From contig RFZH01000012.1 in the NCBI GenBank assembly GCA_009920815.1, positions 1 to 24,289 of the forward strand: a stretch of 24,289 nt of DNA. Reading direction: 5' to 3'. The notes below the pieces were generated by a model. The model worked only from the letters and a program-made list of their open reading frames with translations. It searched no databases and was not told the DNA's origin. The position numbers and the translations under genes were made by a program. Of the stretch, positions 1 through 8,211 are shown piece after piece (positions within the stretch are counted from its first letter, which is position 1; each line of letters begins with the position of its first letter). The DNA is from Paracoccaceae bacterium (lineage in GTDB: Bacteria > Pseudomonadota > Alphaproteobacteria > Rhodobacterales > Rhodobacteraceae).

Positions 1-1554
1 ATGCAGCGTATTGATATCGCAGAAAAATCAACGGGTCAGGCGCGCTATGGTATCGATTTTGAAATGGACGGCATGCTGCATGCTGCGGTTCAGTTGAACC
101 CATACATCGGGGGTGATGTGAAATCCTTTGATGCCAGCGCCGCAAAATCCATGCGTGGCGTGCGCGATGTTATGGCGGTGACGGGCGGCGTTGCCGTTGT
201 CGCCGATAACACATGGCGGGCGTTCCAAGCGGCGGCGGCGGTTGAATGCGATTGGGGTCCATCACCAATGCCCGCCACGATGGAGGAACATTGGCAGGCA
301 ATCCAAGACGCCTTTTCCCCCGATCACCAAGACAGCCGAAATCGCGATGATGGCGACGTGGATCAGGCGATCGGCCTGACCAGCCCGATCAATGCCGAAT
401 ATCGTGCACCTTATGTGGCACACGCGCCGTTAGAGCCGATCAATGCCACTGTCTTGGCATCTGAGGATCGGATCGACATTTGGACGGGAACCCAAGTGCC
501 CCGCTTTATCCAAGCTGACTTGGCCAAGCGCACCGGATTAGACGCTGATGCGATCCACGTCCATGTGTTGATGATCGGTGGCAGCTTTGGGCATCGATTG
601 GAATTGGACGTCGTCATCCAAGCGACAGAAATCGCCATGACGATGAAGGGCACACCGGTCAAGTTGACCTATCAACGCGAACAGGACATGACACATGATT
701 ACACCCGCCCCGCGGCAATCGCGCGCGGTCGGGGTCAGATCGAAAATGGTCAGATTAAAACATTCGATCTGGACATTGCGTCGCCTTCTGTTTTGTCGTC
801 GCAAATGGGCCGATTGGGTATTTCGATGCCTGGTCCCGATAGCCAAATTGTGGCGGGCGCATGGGAGCAACCCTTTGATATCCCGAACTATCGTGTCACG
901 GGATATCGTGCCAAACCACTTGCGCCCATCAGCTCATGGCGGTCTGTCGGTGCATCCACAAACGCATTTTTCCACGAAAGCTTTTTCGATGAACTATGCG
1001 CCGCAGCGGGCGCAGACCCGATGGCCGAACGCCTGCGTTTGTGCAACGATGCACCCACCCGCAAAGTGTTAGAGGCCGTGGCCGACATGTCGAATTGGGG
1101 CACCGATTTGGGGCCAAACCGTGGACGTGGCTTGGCGTTTTGTATGTCGTTTGGCGTTGGCGTTGCCGAAGTTGTTGATGTCACAAAAACCCCAGATGGC
1201 ATCAAAATTGATAACGTCTATGTGGCGGCCGATGTCGGTCGCGTGGTGGACCCCGTCAATTTTGATGGCCTTGTCAAAGGGGGTGTGATTTGGGGCTTGG
1301 GTCACGCAATTATGGGGGAAATCACCTATACCGACGGCGCGGCGGATCAAGACAACTTTGACAGCTTTGAAAGCATGCGGTTGTACCAAGCGCCCGAAAT
1401 CATGGTGCGCGGTTTGGAAAATGGTCCAAAAATCCGCGGCATTGGTGAACCGCCTGTGCCACCCGCCGCACCAGCGTTGGCCAATGCCATCTTTGCCGCA
1501 ACTGGTGAACGGCTGCGCGAAATGCCATTTAACAGGTTTATTGACTTTGTCTAA
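1..1554 (+). CDS. Molybdopterin-binding large subunit of a xanthine dehydrogenase-family oxidoreductase (partial, 5' end cut)
   Basis: Large catalytic subunit of a molybdenum hydroxylase, most like the beta subunit of isoquinoline 1-oxidoreductase and related periplasmic aldehyde oxidases. These hydroxylate aromatic or aldehyde carbon at a Mo-cytosine-dinucleotide centre and pass electrons to a 2Fe-2S partner. The 517 visible residues start near the aldehyde oxidase/xanthine dehydrogenase a/b-hammerhead (KSTGQARYGIDFEMDGMLHA). They continue through a cofactor-binding stretch GGSFGHRLELD (about 193-203) to the C-terminal GIGEPPVPPAAPALANAIFAATG, which contains the expected catalytic Glu. Family members are usually 700 residues or more, so roughly the first 200, including any Tat signal, lie left of the window. 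The ATG at base 1 is therefore probably internal. The electron-transfer subunit is not visible. The substrate cannot be told. Family assignment is firm. Confidence 0.9.
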   Translation: MQRIDIAEKSTGQARYGIDFEMDGMLHAAVQLNPYIGGDVKSFDASAAKSMRGVRDVMAVTGGVAVVADNTWRAFQAAAAVECDWGPSPMPATMEEHWQAIQDAFSPDHQDSRNRDDGDVDQAIGLTSPINAEYRAPYVAHAPLEPINATVLASEDRIDIWTGTQVPRFIQADLAKRTGLDADAIHVHVLMIGGSFGHRLELDVVIQATEIAMTMKGTPVKLTYQREQDMTHDYTRPAAIARGRGQIENGQIKTFDLDIASPSVLSSQMGRLGISMPGPDSQIVAGAWEQPFDIPNYRVTGYRAKPLAPISSWRSVGASTNAFFHESFFDELCAAAGADPMAERLRLCNDAPTRKVLEAVADMSNWGTDLGPNRGRGLAFCMSFGVGVAEVVDVTKTPDGIKIDNVYVAADVGRVVDPVNFDGLVKGGVIWGLGHAIMGEITYTDGAADQDNFDSFESMRLYQAPEIMVRGLENGPKIRGIGEPPVPPAAPALANAIFAATGERLREMPFNRFIDFV

Positions 1555-1560
1555 ACCCGC

Positions 1561-1594
1561 GCGCCCTCACCTTACTAGGGTGGGGGCGTTATTT
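1561..1594 (+). terminator. Rho-independent terminator of the molybdenum hydroxylase gene
   Basis: A 10-bp stem, CGCCCTCACC (1562-1571) against GGTGGGGGCG (1579-1588), pairs perfectly with one G-U wobble. It has a 7-base loop and is followed by TTATTT. It begins 7 bases after the hydroxylase stop codon. Its right edge touches the stop codon of the convergent cytochrome gene, so the two genes share this hairpin. Confidence 0.6.
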
Positions 1595-2038
1595 CTCGCG
1601 GTATTTGCTGTGGCAGGCTTTACACTGTCCGCCGATCGTCGCCAAAATTGGCCTAAGGTCTGTTTGGGACTTTAGCTGAGTTTTTGCCGTCGCCGTGGCC
1701 TGGATGAGGTCGTCAGACAACGCAGTAAATGTGTCGAATTCATCCCAAAGGGTGGATTTGGCCTCGGATTTCGGATCTTGGGCGGGGTTTTTAAATGCCT
1801 CTGGTGTCTTATGCGCAAGATCGGACAGCGCATCTAGCGCGGCCATTGCCTGAACCGGATCAAACGGGGTTTGGGATTTCAACATCTGTCCCAAGATTTT
1901 GGTGTTTTCCGCCATGCTCGACATCAGCATCATGCGTTTCATCACTATGGGATTTTTGACACCACCATGCGCAAGCGCCAATGACGCCGCACCAATTCCC
2001 GTTACAAACATAAGGCCCAATATCGGTTTTTTAAACAT
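1589..2038 (-). CDS. Class II cytochrome c (cytochrome c'/c556 type), periplasmic
   Basis: Small exported haem protein. The N-terminus MFKKPILGLMFVTGIGAA followed by SLALA is a typical Sec signal with likely cleavage after ALA. The single haem-attachment motif CKACH sits 7 residues from the C-terminus (about 139-143 of 149), the hallmark of four-helix-bundle class II cytochromes. A Met-rich first helix (IVMKRMMLMSSMAEN) could supply the axial ligand. Upstream ATGs at 2047 and 2065 are in frame. The one at 2038 is preferred because GGAG lies 10 bases upstream and the signal peptide then starts at its n-region, but the choice is uncertain. Role inferred: electron transfer or NO/oxidative stress binding. 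It lies convergent to a molybdenum hydroxylase that would need an electron acceptor, but a functional link is only a guess. Confidence 0.88.
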   Translation of the reverse strand: MFKKPILGLMFVTGIGAASLALAHGGVKNPIVMKRMMLMSSMAENTKILGQMLKSQTPFDPVQAMAALDALSDLAHKTPEAFKNPAQDPKSEAKSTLWDEFDTFTALSDDLIQATATAKTQLKSQTDLRPILATIGGQCKACHSKYREK

Positions 2039-2123
2039 CTTATGCATACTCCAAACTAAACGCATTCATCCTGCAATGTCATTACACACTGCTGTGATCG
2101 TTTATAGGGATCCCAGAACGGCA

Positions 2124-2156
2124 ACGTCGGTAAAAATACCGACGTAATACCGACGT
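2124..2156. repeat. Inverted plus direct 9-bp repeat between metG and the cytochrome gene
   Basis: ACGTCGGTA at 2124-2132 is followed after AAAA by its exact complement TACCGACGT at 2137-2145. After two more bases TACCGACGT recurs at 2148-2156. On the minus strand this lies 6 bases past the metG stop codon and upstream of the cytochrome c start. It can form a 9-bp hairpin with a 4-base loop. No T-tract follows on either strand, so it is either a weak metG terminator or an operator for the cytochrome gene. Confidence 0.6.
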
Positions 2157-2161
2157 GTTAC

Positions 2162-3754
2162 TTATGCGCGAATTCCGGCAAAACGCGTTTGCCACTCTTC
2201 GCGTTCTTCGTCCGAAATCTTGCGGAATGTCACATCGGGCACTTCAAACGCATGCCCTGCAGGCAGCACATTTACGGCGTCGGTGATATTGTCTGGCCAT
2301 GTGTCATCTTGACACTTCATCGCGGCCATTAACGTCGCGCTTGCGTCTGGGATGAACGGGCTAGACAGCACCGCATAAAGACGGATCAGGTTCAATGCCA
2401 ATCGTGTCTGCGCCGCTGCCTGTTCTGGGTTTTCCTTGAATGTTGACCACGGTGCCGCCGATTGTAGGTATTCATTGCCAATCACCCAAATCGCGCGCAA
2501 TTCCGCGGCCGCTTTGCGCACTTCAATTGCTTGCATGAACCCTTCATAGGCGCGAATGCGGGTGGTCAATTCGGCGATGACCGCCTGTTCTTGGGCGCCC
2601 CATGTCCCACCCTCGGGCACCGTTTCTCCAAATTTTGAACGACAGAATTTAGTGATACGGCTGACAAAGTTGCCCAAAACGTCGGCCAAATCCTTGTTGA
2701 CGGACGCTTGGAAATTGTCCCACGTGAATTCCGCGTCCGAGCTTTCCGGCGCATGTGACAACAGCCACCAACGCCAGTAATCCGCAGGCAGGATTTCCAA
2801 GGCTTGGTCCATGAAAACACCGCGTCCGCGCGAGGTGCTAAATTGACCGCCATCATAGTTCAAGTAGTTGAAAGATTTAATGTAATCGACCAATTTCCAC
2901 GGCTCGCCCGACCCCAGAATTGTGGCAGGGAAAGACAGTGTATGGAACGGCACGTTATCCTTGCCCATGAATTGGGTATAGGTCACATCATCGGCCCCTT
3001 TGTCGGTGCGCCACCACCGTTCCCAATCGGTTCCTTTGCCCGCGTCCACCCATTCTTGGGCGCAGGCGATATATTCGATTGGCGCGTCGAACCAGACATA
3101 GAATACTTTGCCCTCCATACCCGGCCAATCGGCATCGCCTTTTTTGACCGGCACGCCCCAGTTCAGGTCGCGTGTGATCCCGCGGTCTTGCAATCCGTCG
3201 CCATCGTTCAGCCATTTTTTGGCAATCGATGTGGTCAGAATGGGCCAATCGGTTTTGCTGTCGATCCAATTTTCCAATTGGTCTTTCATCGCGGATTGGC
3301 GCAGGCTGTCAAATCCACAGTTGGGACAGGTGCCTTCGATATAGCGATCTGGCAGGAACCGACCATCGGCATGCGAATACATCTGCGTTTCGTTGACTTC
3401 GCGGATTAATCCCGCGTCTGCCAAGCGACCCGCAAAATGTTGTGTCAGCTTTTGGTTCTGCACACTAGATGAGCGACCAAAGTGGTCAAATGACAAACGA
3501 AACCCGTTGGCGATTTTGGCCTGAACCTCATGCATTTCTGCGCAATATTCATCGACTGGTTTGCCAGCCTTGGCGGCTGCGATTTCGGCGGGTGTCCCAT
3601 GTTCATCCGTTGCGCACAAAAACATTACCTCATTGCCACGGGCGCGCTGATAGCGCGCGAAAAGATCCGCGGGTAATTGCGAGCCAACAAGGTTGCCTAA
3701 GTGTTTGATCCCATTGATATAAGGGATCGCCGAAGTGATCAGATGACGTGCCAT
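2162..3754 (-). CDS. metG: Methionyl-tRNA synthetase with shortened zinc-knuckle region
   Basis: Charges tRNA(Met) with methionine in the cytoplasm; class I synthetase. Starting at the ATG at 3754 (MARHLITSAIPYINGIKHLGN), the canonical N-terminus, gives 530 residues. An in-frame ATG at 3766 adds four unlikely residues. Visible elements: the HIGH-type motif HLGN (18-21), ATDEHGTP, the CPNC half of the zinc knuckle (143-146), VFYVWFDAPIEY, and the KMSKS-equivalent QFSTS (about 304-308). An anticodon-binding helical domain follows and there is no C-terminal EMAPII domain. Rhodobacterales MetRS as I recall it is about 572 residues, with a second CxxC and roughly 40 residues between CPNCGFDS and LRQSAMKD. 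Here these are directly joined, in frame. The reading frame is otherwise intact. Little Shine-Dalgarno sequence is visible. The MFS gene lies 78 bases upstream on the same strand. Confidence 0.95.
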   Translation of the reverse strand: MARHLITSAIPYINGIKHLGNLVGSQLPADLFARYQRARGNEVMFLCATDEHGTPAEIAAAKAGKPVDEYCAEMHEVQAKIANGFRLSFDHFGRSSSVQNQKLTQHFAGRLADAGLIREVNETQMYSHADGRFLPDRYIEGTCPNCGFDSLRQSAMKDQLENWIDSKTDWPILTTSIAKKWLNDGDGLQDRGITRDLNWGVPVKKGDADWPGMEGKVFYVWFDAPIEYIACAQEWVDAGKGTDWERWWRTDKGADDVTYTQFMGKDNVPFHTLSFPATILGSGEPWKLVDYIKSFNYLNYDGGQFSTSRGRGVFMDQALEILPADYWRWWLLSHAPESSDAEFTWDNFQASVNKDLADVLGNFVSRITKFCRSKFGETVPEGGTWGAQEQAVIAELTTRIRAYEGFMQAIEVRKAAAELRAIWVIGNEYLQSAAPWSTFKENPEQAAAQTRLALNLIRLYAVLSSPFIPDASATLMAAMKCQDDTWPDNITDAVNVLPAGHAFEVPDVTFRKISDEEREEWQTRFAGIRA

Positions 3755-3832
3755 TTCATGTCCCATTTGCGGAGATTTTTGCCCTTGTATACCAGAACGT
3801 TGTGGAACAAAAGTACCTTGCGCTGTGCTTTG

Positions 3833-5056
3833 TTATTTGGGGTCGCGCGATCGTGACAAAAGCCGTCCAATCACAAATGTTGTTCGTGGCGCATAGACAT
3901 AATTGGTTTTGCGCGGTGCGCTGTCACGCACCCGCATCCGGAATAGACCAAAGACCACCAGAACTGCGTGTCCAGCTGCAATCATAACAAACAAGGCTGG
4001 CGGGCCAAATTGCTCCATCAAGGTCGACGCCACATAGGGCGCAGCAATGGCACCGATTGCATAGAAAAACATAAGAGCGGCAGACAATTCCACCCGTTCA
4101 TGAGAGTCTGCAAAATCATGCGCATGTGCGGTGGCAACCGAATAAATCGGGAAAGTGGTAAAGCCGAAAAATCCTGCCAAAACAAAGATCACAAGGATGT
4201 CATCGGTTGCAATTAACGATGTCAGCGCACAGCTTATTATTGCGGCGATTGACAACCATATTAGCACCCAGCGGCGATCAAACTTATCTGCCAACCAGCC
4301 AGTTGGATACTGCGCCAATGCCCCGCCGAGCACGAATGCTGCAAGAAAATACGCAATTTGACCAGCGGCCAATCCGACACCTGTTCCATAAACAGGACCC
4401 ACCATCCGAAACGATGCGCTGGACAGCGCCGCGACAACAACCCCGGCGGCCGCCAAAGGGGATCTTTGAATGGCAAGCATCGGTCTTAATCTGGGCGCAT
4501 CAGGTGTTTCAGGTTGGCTAACCCGTGTCAGTGTCAAAGGAATAAGCGTGGCACAGCACACCAAGGCAAGCAGGTTGTATGACACATAACTGGCAGGTTC
4601 CAAGATGCCGATAATAAGCTGGGCCGCCAATGATGCGCCCATGTCTGTCACACGGTAAATGCCCATGGCTCTGCCGCGTGTTTCATTCGTCAATTTTGCC
4701 TGTAACCATGCCTCGATAATCGTATAACAGCCTGCAACGCAGAACCCCGAGGCGATACGCATGACGGCCCAAGCATATGGGTCAATCACCAACATATGTG
4801 CCAATAACCCAATCGCACCCGTCGCAGTAAAGGCAGCAAAGGCGCGCGAATGCCCGACATTTCCCATCATGCGTGGCGCCAACCAGCAGCCCATAAAAAA
4901 GCCAACGAAATGGGCAGATCCCAACAGACCGATCTGTTCAGTTGTGAACCCCAGTGCAAAGCCTGACAAGGCATCCAACGGGCCGACACCACCTGTGGAC
5001 AGTTGCAACAGGATCACAGATAGAAAGAGTGCGGCAAAAGAAATCATTAAACGCAT
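3833..5056 (-). CDS. MFS transporter, YcaD-like
   Basis: Inner-membrane major facilitator of 407 residues with about twelve hydrophobic segments, starting with MRLMISFAALFLSVILLQLS. The pattern of the first half (LGSAHFVGFFMGCWLAPRMMGNVGHSRAFA) and the loop LADKFDRRWVLIWLS in the second half match the MFS signature loops of YcaD-type efflux-like proteins. The C-terminal cytoplasmic tail ends YAPRTTFVIGRLLSRSRDPK, a tail I associate with Rhodobacterales members. Substrate unknown. No convincing Shine-Dalgarno precedes the ATG. The gene is divergent from the aldo/keto reductase and sits 78 bases upstream of metG on the same strand, so partial co-transcription is possible. A TATACA sequence within that gap could be a separate metG -10 element, but no good -35 accompanies it. 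Confidence 0.85.
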   Translation of the reverse strand: MRLMISFAALFLSVILLQLSTGGVGPLDALSGFALGFTTEQIGLLGSAHFVGFFMGCWLAPRMMGNVGHSRAFAAFTATGAIGLLAHMLVIDPYAWAVMRIASGFCVAGCYTIIEAWLQAKLTNETRGRAMGIYRVTDMGASLAAQLIIGILEPASYVSYNLLALVCCATLIPLTLTRVSQPETPDAPRLRPMLAIQRSPLAAAGVVVAALSSASFRMVGPVYGTGVGLAAGQIAYFLAAFVLGGALAQYPTGWLADKFDRRWVLIWLSIAAIISCALTSLIATDDILVIFVLAGFFGFTTFPIYSVATAHAHDFADSHERVELSAALMFFYAIGAIAAPYVASTLMEQFGPPALFVMIAAGHAVLVVFGLFRMRVRDSAPRKTNYVYAPRTTFVIGRLLSRSRDPK

Positions 5057-5146
5057 GACGTATTAAGTATTGCTTTTTCTCGTTCAAAACGGTCTTTTTG
5101 CGACTTTGGTGTCGCTCGTGGGTATCGAGTGCAAAAAATAAGCTAT

Positions 5147-5174
5147 TTGACAAAGCGACCATTCTGAATAGCTT
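5147..5174 (+). promoter_or_regulatory. Candidate sigma-70 promoter for the aldo/keto reductase gene
   Basis: A perfect -35 hexamer TTGACA at 5147-5152 is followed, after a 16-base spacer, by a weak -10 TAGCTT at 5169-5174. It lies 24 bases upstream of the start codon and just before the ribosome binding site. Prediction by eye only. Confidence 0.35.
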
Positions 5175-5197
5175 TGCCAGACAATAGGAGGGTCGCT

Positions 5198-6244
5198 ATG
5201 CAGATGAATGAGATGGGGCGTACAGGCATTATGGTGTCCGAGCTATGCCTTGGTACGATGACTTTTGGAACGCAAACAAACGCAGATGACGCACATCTGC
5301 AAATCGACACGGCCCTGGCAGCGGGTATCAATTTTATTGACACAGCTGAAATGTATCCCGTTAATCCTATTGCAAAAGAGACCGTTGGCGGCAGTGAAAA
5401 GATCATCGGAGACTGGCTTGCCAAAAATCCTTCGCGGCGGGACGAATTTATTTTGGCGACAAAACATGCCGGTGAGGGTTTCGCGCATGCGCGCGATGGT
5501 GCGCCCATTTCCAAGGCAACGATCACGGAAACGCTTGAGGCGAGCTTGCGTCGCCTGAAAACAGAATACGTCGATCTTTATCAATTTCATTGGCCAAACC
5601 GTGGATCCTATATGTTCCGCAAGAATTGGGCCTATGATCCAAGTAGCCAAAACCGGACGCAAACCGTTGATAATATGCTCGAATGTCTTGAGGTCTTACA
5701 AGGCCATGTAAAGGATGGAAAAATTCGGCATTTTGGCCTTTCAAATGAATCGGCTTGGGGCACGGCACAGTGGTTGCGATTGTCGGACCAACACGGGTTT
5801 CCTAGGGTCGCGACGATGCAAAATGAATATTCGTTGCTATGCCGGTTGTATGATACGGACATGGCAGAATTGTCAGTAAACGAAGATGTCGGTTTGATTG
5901 CCTTTTCCCCGCTTGCCGCTGGATTACTGAGTGGCAAATATCAGCAAGGTGTCATTCCCGAAAAATCACGGCGTTCCATCGTGAAAGATCTAGGGGGGCG
6001 TATCACAGATCGGGTGTTTCCGGCCGTCAACGCATACCTCGACATTGCCCAAAAGCATGGTGTTGATCCAATACACATGGCCCTTGCATGGTGCCGGACA
6101 CGTCCTTTTATGTGTTCGGCGATTTTTGGGGCAACGACACAGGCGCAACTTGAACATATCCTCAAAGCGCCCTCAGTTATCTTGACCCAAGAATGTTTGC
6201 ACGACATCGCGGTCGCGCATAAGGCGCATCCAATGCCTTACTGA
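5198..6244 (+). CDS. tas: Aldo/keto reductase, Tas family
   Basis: NADPH-dependent cytoplasmic oxidoreductase of 348 residues with a TIM-barrel fold. The catalytic tetrad is visible: Asp48 and Tyr53 in FIDTAEMYPV, Lys89 in LATKH and His131 in YQFHW. The Tas-type features GTMTFG (19-24), AEMYPV, the insert around RGSYMFRKNW, LSNESAWG and FGATTQAQLEHI all match E. coli Tas closely by memory. The start at 5198 is set by a strong AGGAGGG (5186-5192) five bases upstream. A TTG at 5174 would extend it by eight unsupported residues. It is monocistronic, bounded by a candidate promoter and a strong terminator, and divergent from the MFS gene. Physiological substrate unknown; E. coli Tas is linked genetically to tyrosine prototrophy under starvation. 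Confidence 0.92.
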   Translation: MQMNEMGRTGIMVSELCLGTMTFGTQTNADDAHLQIDTALAAGINFIDTAEMYPVNPIAKETVGGSEKIIGDWLAKNPSRRDEFILATKHAGEGFAHARDGAPISKATITETLEASLRRLKTEYVDLYQFHWPNRGSYMFRKNWAYDPSSQNRTQTVDNMLECLEVLQGHVKDGKIRHFGLSNESAWGTAQWLRLSDQHGFPRVATMQNEYSLLCRLYDTDMAELSVNEDVGLIAFSPLAAGLLSGKYQQGVIPEKSRRSIVKDLGGRITDRVFPAVNAYLDIAQKHGVDPIHMALAWCRTRPFMCSAIFGATTQAQLEHILKAPSVILTQECLHDIAVAHKAHPMPY

Positions 6245-6275
6245 TCGGGGGATCATGTTTGCAAATTTCTGATTT

Positions 6276-6306
6276 ACGCGGGTGGCGCCGCACCCGCGTT
6301 TGTCTG
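6276..6306 (+). terminator. Rho-independent terminator of the aldo/keto reductase gene
   Basis: A perfect 9-bp GC-rich stem, ACGCGGGTG (6276-6284) with CACCCGCGT (6291-6299), a 6-base loop GCGCCG, then TTGTCT. It lies 31 bases after the stop codon and before the convergent regulator gene ends. Confidence 0.72.
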
Positions 6307-6325
6307 ATTGATTAGCAGTTCGAAC

Positions 6326-7189
6326 CTATTTTGTTGTGTCCTGTGCAAGTGCATTGATGAATTCGGGAAATGCGCGTGTGTTAACCATAGCTTGACGCAC
6401 CAACGTATCAAAGTGATCGACAAAGGTTTCGACACGGTTCGCATCGCGAAAAACCAAATAGTTTTGGCCCATATAAAGGGCCGCTAACAACGGACCGAAA
6501 ATCGTAATTGGTGCAGAAAAAAGCATTTTTGCATCATAGACGTAAATTCGAACGCGTGGATAAAATTGTGTTGCAAAGTCACACAACCGTTCAATTTGCG
6601 CGTCACGTATTTCTTTGGGTAATCCCTCATAGTAACCAGTCCGGTGAACCAGTGATTTCACCTCATGCAATGGGAAAGCGATCTCATAATCGGACTGGGA
6701 TGTTCGCATCCAATCTAAACGGTCGCGCGATGCGTTAATGGCCTGCTGCGTGGTTCGGCCCAAGTGTGGGGCATATTCCCATTCTAAAAACGCATCAGAC
6801 TTGAACATATCTGGTAGGCTGGCTGGAACATGGCGGATTTTGTAACCTGCGGCCTCTTTGTGCCAAGCGAAAATCTGTTCGTCTATTAACGCCCGCGGTG
6901 CCCGCGTCAGTTCCAAAGATTGTGCCAAAAGATCAGATGCATTTTCTGGACGATGTGACAGCCCCAGCAGCCAATCCGCCGAAACATTCAATGCCGCGGC
7001 GCACTCTCCAACAAATTGTGCATTGGGCAAACGGGCGCCTTCGTCGTTGAGGACCTGCGAGACCGTCGAACGTTCGACGTGTATATGTCGCGCAAGTGCG
7101 CTTTGCGTCATCGCAGCGTCCTTCATGGCCCGTGTAAGCCTTTCACGGAATTGTTCTGCGCGGATGCGTTTGTCAATATTTGTCATCAT
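6326..7189 (-). CDS. XRE-family transcriptional regulator with C-terminal sensor-like domain
   Basis: 287 residues. An N-terminal Cro/C1-type helix-turn-helix (about 15-77) reads MKDAAMTQSALARHIHVERS, then TVSQVLNDEGARLPNAQFVG, and ends with the typical SADWLLGLS. The remaining 200 residues form a globular domain without a recognised signature, containing HVPASLPDMFKSDAFLEWEY and a hydrophobic stretch around ITIFGPLLAALYMGQNYLVF. That could bind a small or lipophilic ligand. Two adjacent ATGs (7187-7189 and 7184-7186) are possible starts. No Shine-Dalgarno is present, and the region upstream is AT-rich. It is divergently transcribed from the desaturase/permease pair, the usual arrangement for a local regulator of those genes and of itself. 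That role is inference. Confidence 0.85.
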   Translation of the reverse strand: MMTNIDKRIRAEQFRERLTRAMKDAAMTQSALARHIHVERSTVSQVLNDEGARLPNAQFVGECAAALNVSADWLLGLSHRPENASDLLAQSLELTRAPRALIDEQIFAWHKEAAGYKIRHVPASLPDMFKSDAFLEWEYAPHLGRTTQQAINASRDRLDWMRTSQSDYEIAFPLHEVKSLVHRTGYYEGLPKEIRDAQIERLCDFATQFYPRVRIYVYDAKMLFSAPITIFGPLLAALYMGQNYLVFRDANRVETFVDHFDTLVRQAMVNTRAFPEFINALAQDTTK

Positions 7190-7287
7190 ATGTAATAAAT
7201 ATCACATTTGATTATAAATGTTAATAATTTGATGAATTGTCGACACATGATGTCTCCATTTAATAAAATGTGAGAGGATACCGTCGC
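7190..7287. promoter_or_regulatory. Divergent AT-rich control region between the XRE regulator and desaturase genes
   Basis: About 98 bases of strongly AT-rich DNA. It contains an inverted repeat ACATTT (7204-7209), a 6-base spacer and AAATGT (7216-7221), and an 8-bp palindrome TGTCGACA (7238-7245). Either could be an operator for the neighbouring XRE regulator. The ribosome binding site of the desaturase, GAGAGGA (7272-7278), closes the region. Confidence 0.45.
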
Positions 7288-8211
7288 ATGCAAAGCAAGT
7301 TTCAAACATGGGCAGAGTGGCCAACGCTTTTGTTGCTTGGTGCAACATATGTCTTGTTCTTTGGATCAGCGGTCTACGTTTATGAAATCTCGGTGGTTGC
7401 CGGCTGTTTCGGAATGGTGCTTGGTGTGGTGCTTCATTCGTCATTGACCCATGAAATGTTGCATGGTCATCCGTTTCGGTCATGTTTTTGGAATGCCGCT
7501 TTGGTGTTTCCCGCGCTGAGCGTTTTCATCCCATATTTACGCTTCAAGGATACGCATTTGGCCCATCACAAAGATGAACGGCTAACGGATCCTTATGATG
7601 ACCCTGAAACCAATTTTCTAGACCCCTCCGTATGGCGTCGCCTGCCGAAAACAATGCAGAAAGTATTGCGGTTTAATAACACCTTGTGCGGACGCATTTT
7701 TATTGGCCCTGTGATTTCGCAGTTCTGCTTTGTTCTCGCAGATCTTCGGTCCATGATACGTGGTGATCGGCGTGTATGGTTAGGTTGGATGTTGCACGTG
7801 CCATCTGTTTTATGTGTGGCAATTGCATTGACTTATTTTAGCAATGTGTCCTTGTTCACATGGGTGATGTGCGCCTACGTGGCGCTTTCGATCCTAAAGA
7901 TCAGGACCTATTTAGAACATCGCGCCTATGATGATTTTCGTGGCCGCACTGTCGTGATCGCTGATCGTGGTATTCTGGCTTTATTATTTTTAAATAATAA
8001 TTTTCACGCTGTGCACCACAAGTTTCCAAAGCTGTCATGGTTCGAATTGCCCGCTGTGTTTCAACGCCAAAAGAACGCGGTTTTGTCAGAAAACCATGGG
8101 TACTATTACCCTAGTTACCGACAGATATTTTCCACCTATTTCTTTAAGGCCAAGGATCAAGTGGCGCATCCGCTATGGTCAGGTGGTGAAATCTCGGATA
8201 ACGCTAAGTAA
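7288..8211 (+). CDS. Membrane fatty acid desaturase
   Basis: Integral-membrane non-haem di-iron desaturase of 307 residues, expected to introduce a double bond into acyl chains of lipids or a related lipid/carotenoid substrate. All three His boxes are present: HEMLH (55-59, followed by GH), HLAHH (90-94) and HAVHH in NNNFHAVHHKFP. Hydrophobic segments lie near residues 13-50, 69-84 and two in the middle. The ATG at 7288 is chosen because GAGAGGA lies nine bases upstream. The GTG at 7270 would put the start before that site. The stop TAA overlaps the ATG of the following permease by one base, indicating translational coupling. The divergent XRE gene probably controls it. Family is secure; the substrate is not. 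Confidence 0.88.
   Translation: MQSKFQTWAEWPTLLLLGATYVLFFGSAVYVYEISVVAGCFGMVLGVVLHSSLTHEMLHGHPFRSCFWNAALVFPALSVFIPYLRFKDTHLAHHKDERLTDPYDDPETNFLDPSVWRRLPKTMQKVLRFNNTLCGRIFIGPVISQFCFVLADLRSMIRGDRRVWLGWMLHVPSVLCVAIALTYFSNVSLFTWVMCAYVALSILKIRTYLEHRAYDDFRGRTVVIADRGILALLFLNNNFHAVHHKFPKLSWFELPAVFQRQKNAVLSENHGYYYPSYRQIFSTYFFKAKDQVAHPLWSGGEISDNAK

Noticed and set aside
1..3. ATG at the first base as the true start of the molybdenum hydroxylase subunit
   Set aside because: The first visible residues align inside the family, near the a/b-hammerhead region, and about 200 residues that normally precede it are missing. The ATG is an internal Met at the window edge.
2820..2850. QFSTS in place of KMSKS in MetRS as a second defect
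   Set aside because: I recall the same GGQFSTSRGRGVF sequence in other Rhodobacterales MetRS, so it appears to be a normal clade variant, unlike the knuckle deletion.
2804..3409. Long plus-strand open frame (201 codons) opposite metG
   Set aside because: It lies wholly within metG on the other strand, has no recognisable domain and no ribosome binding site; it is a shadow of metG codon usage. The same applies to the 200-codon minus frame at 15567-16169 inside deoA.
3755..3832. Strong metG promoter in the MFS-metG gap
   Set aside because: TATACA is a fair -10 on the minus strand, but no -35 with correct spacing could be found by eye.
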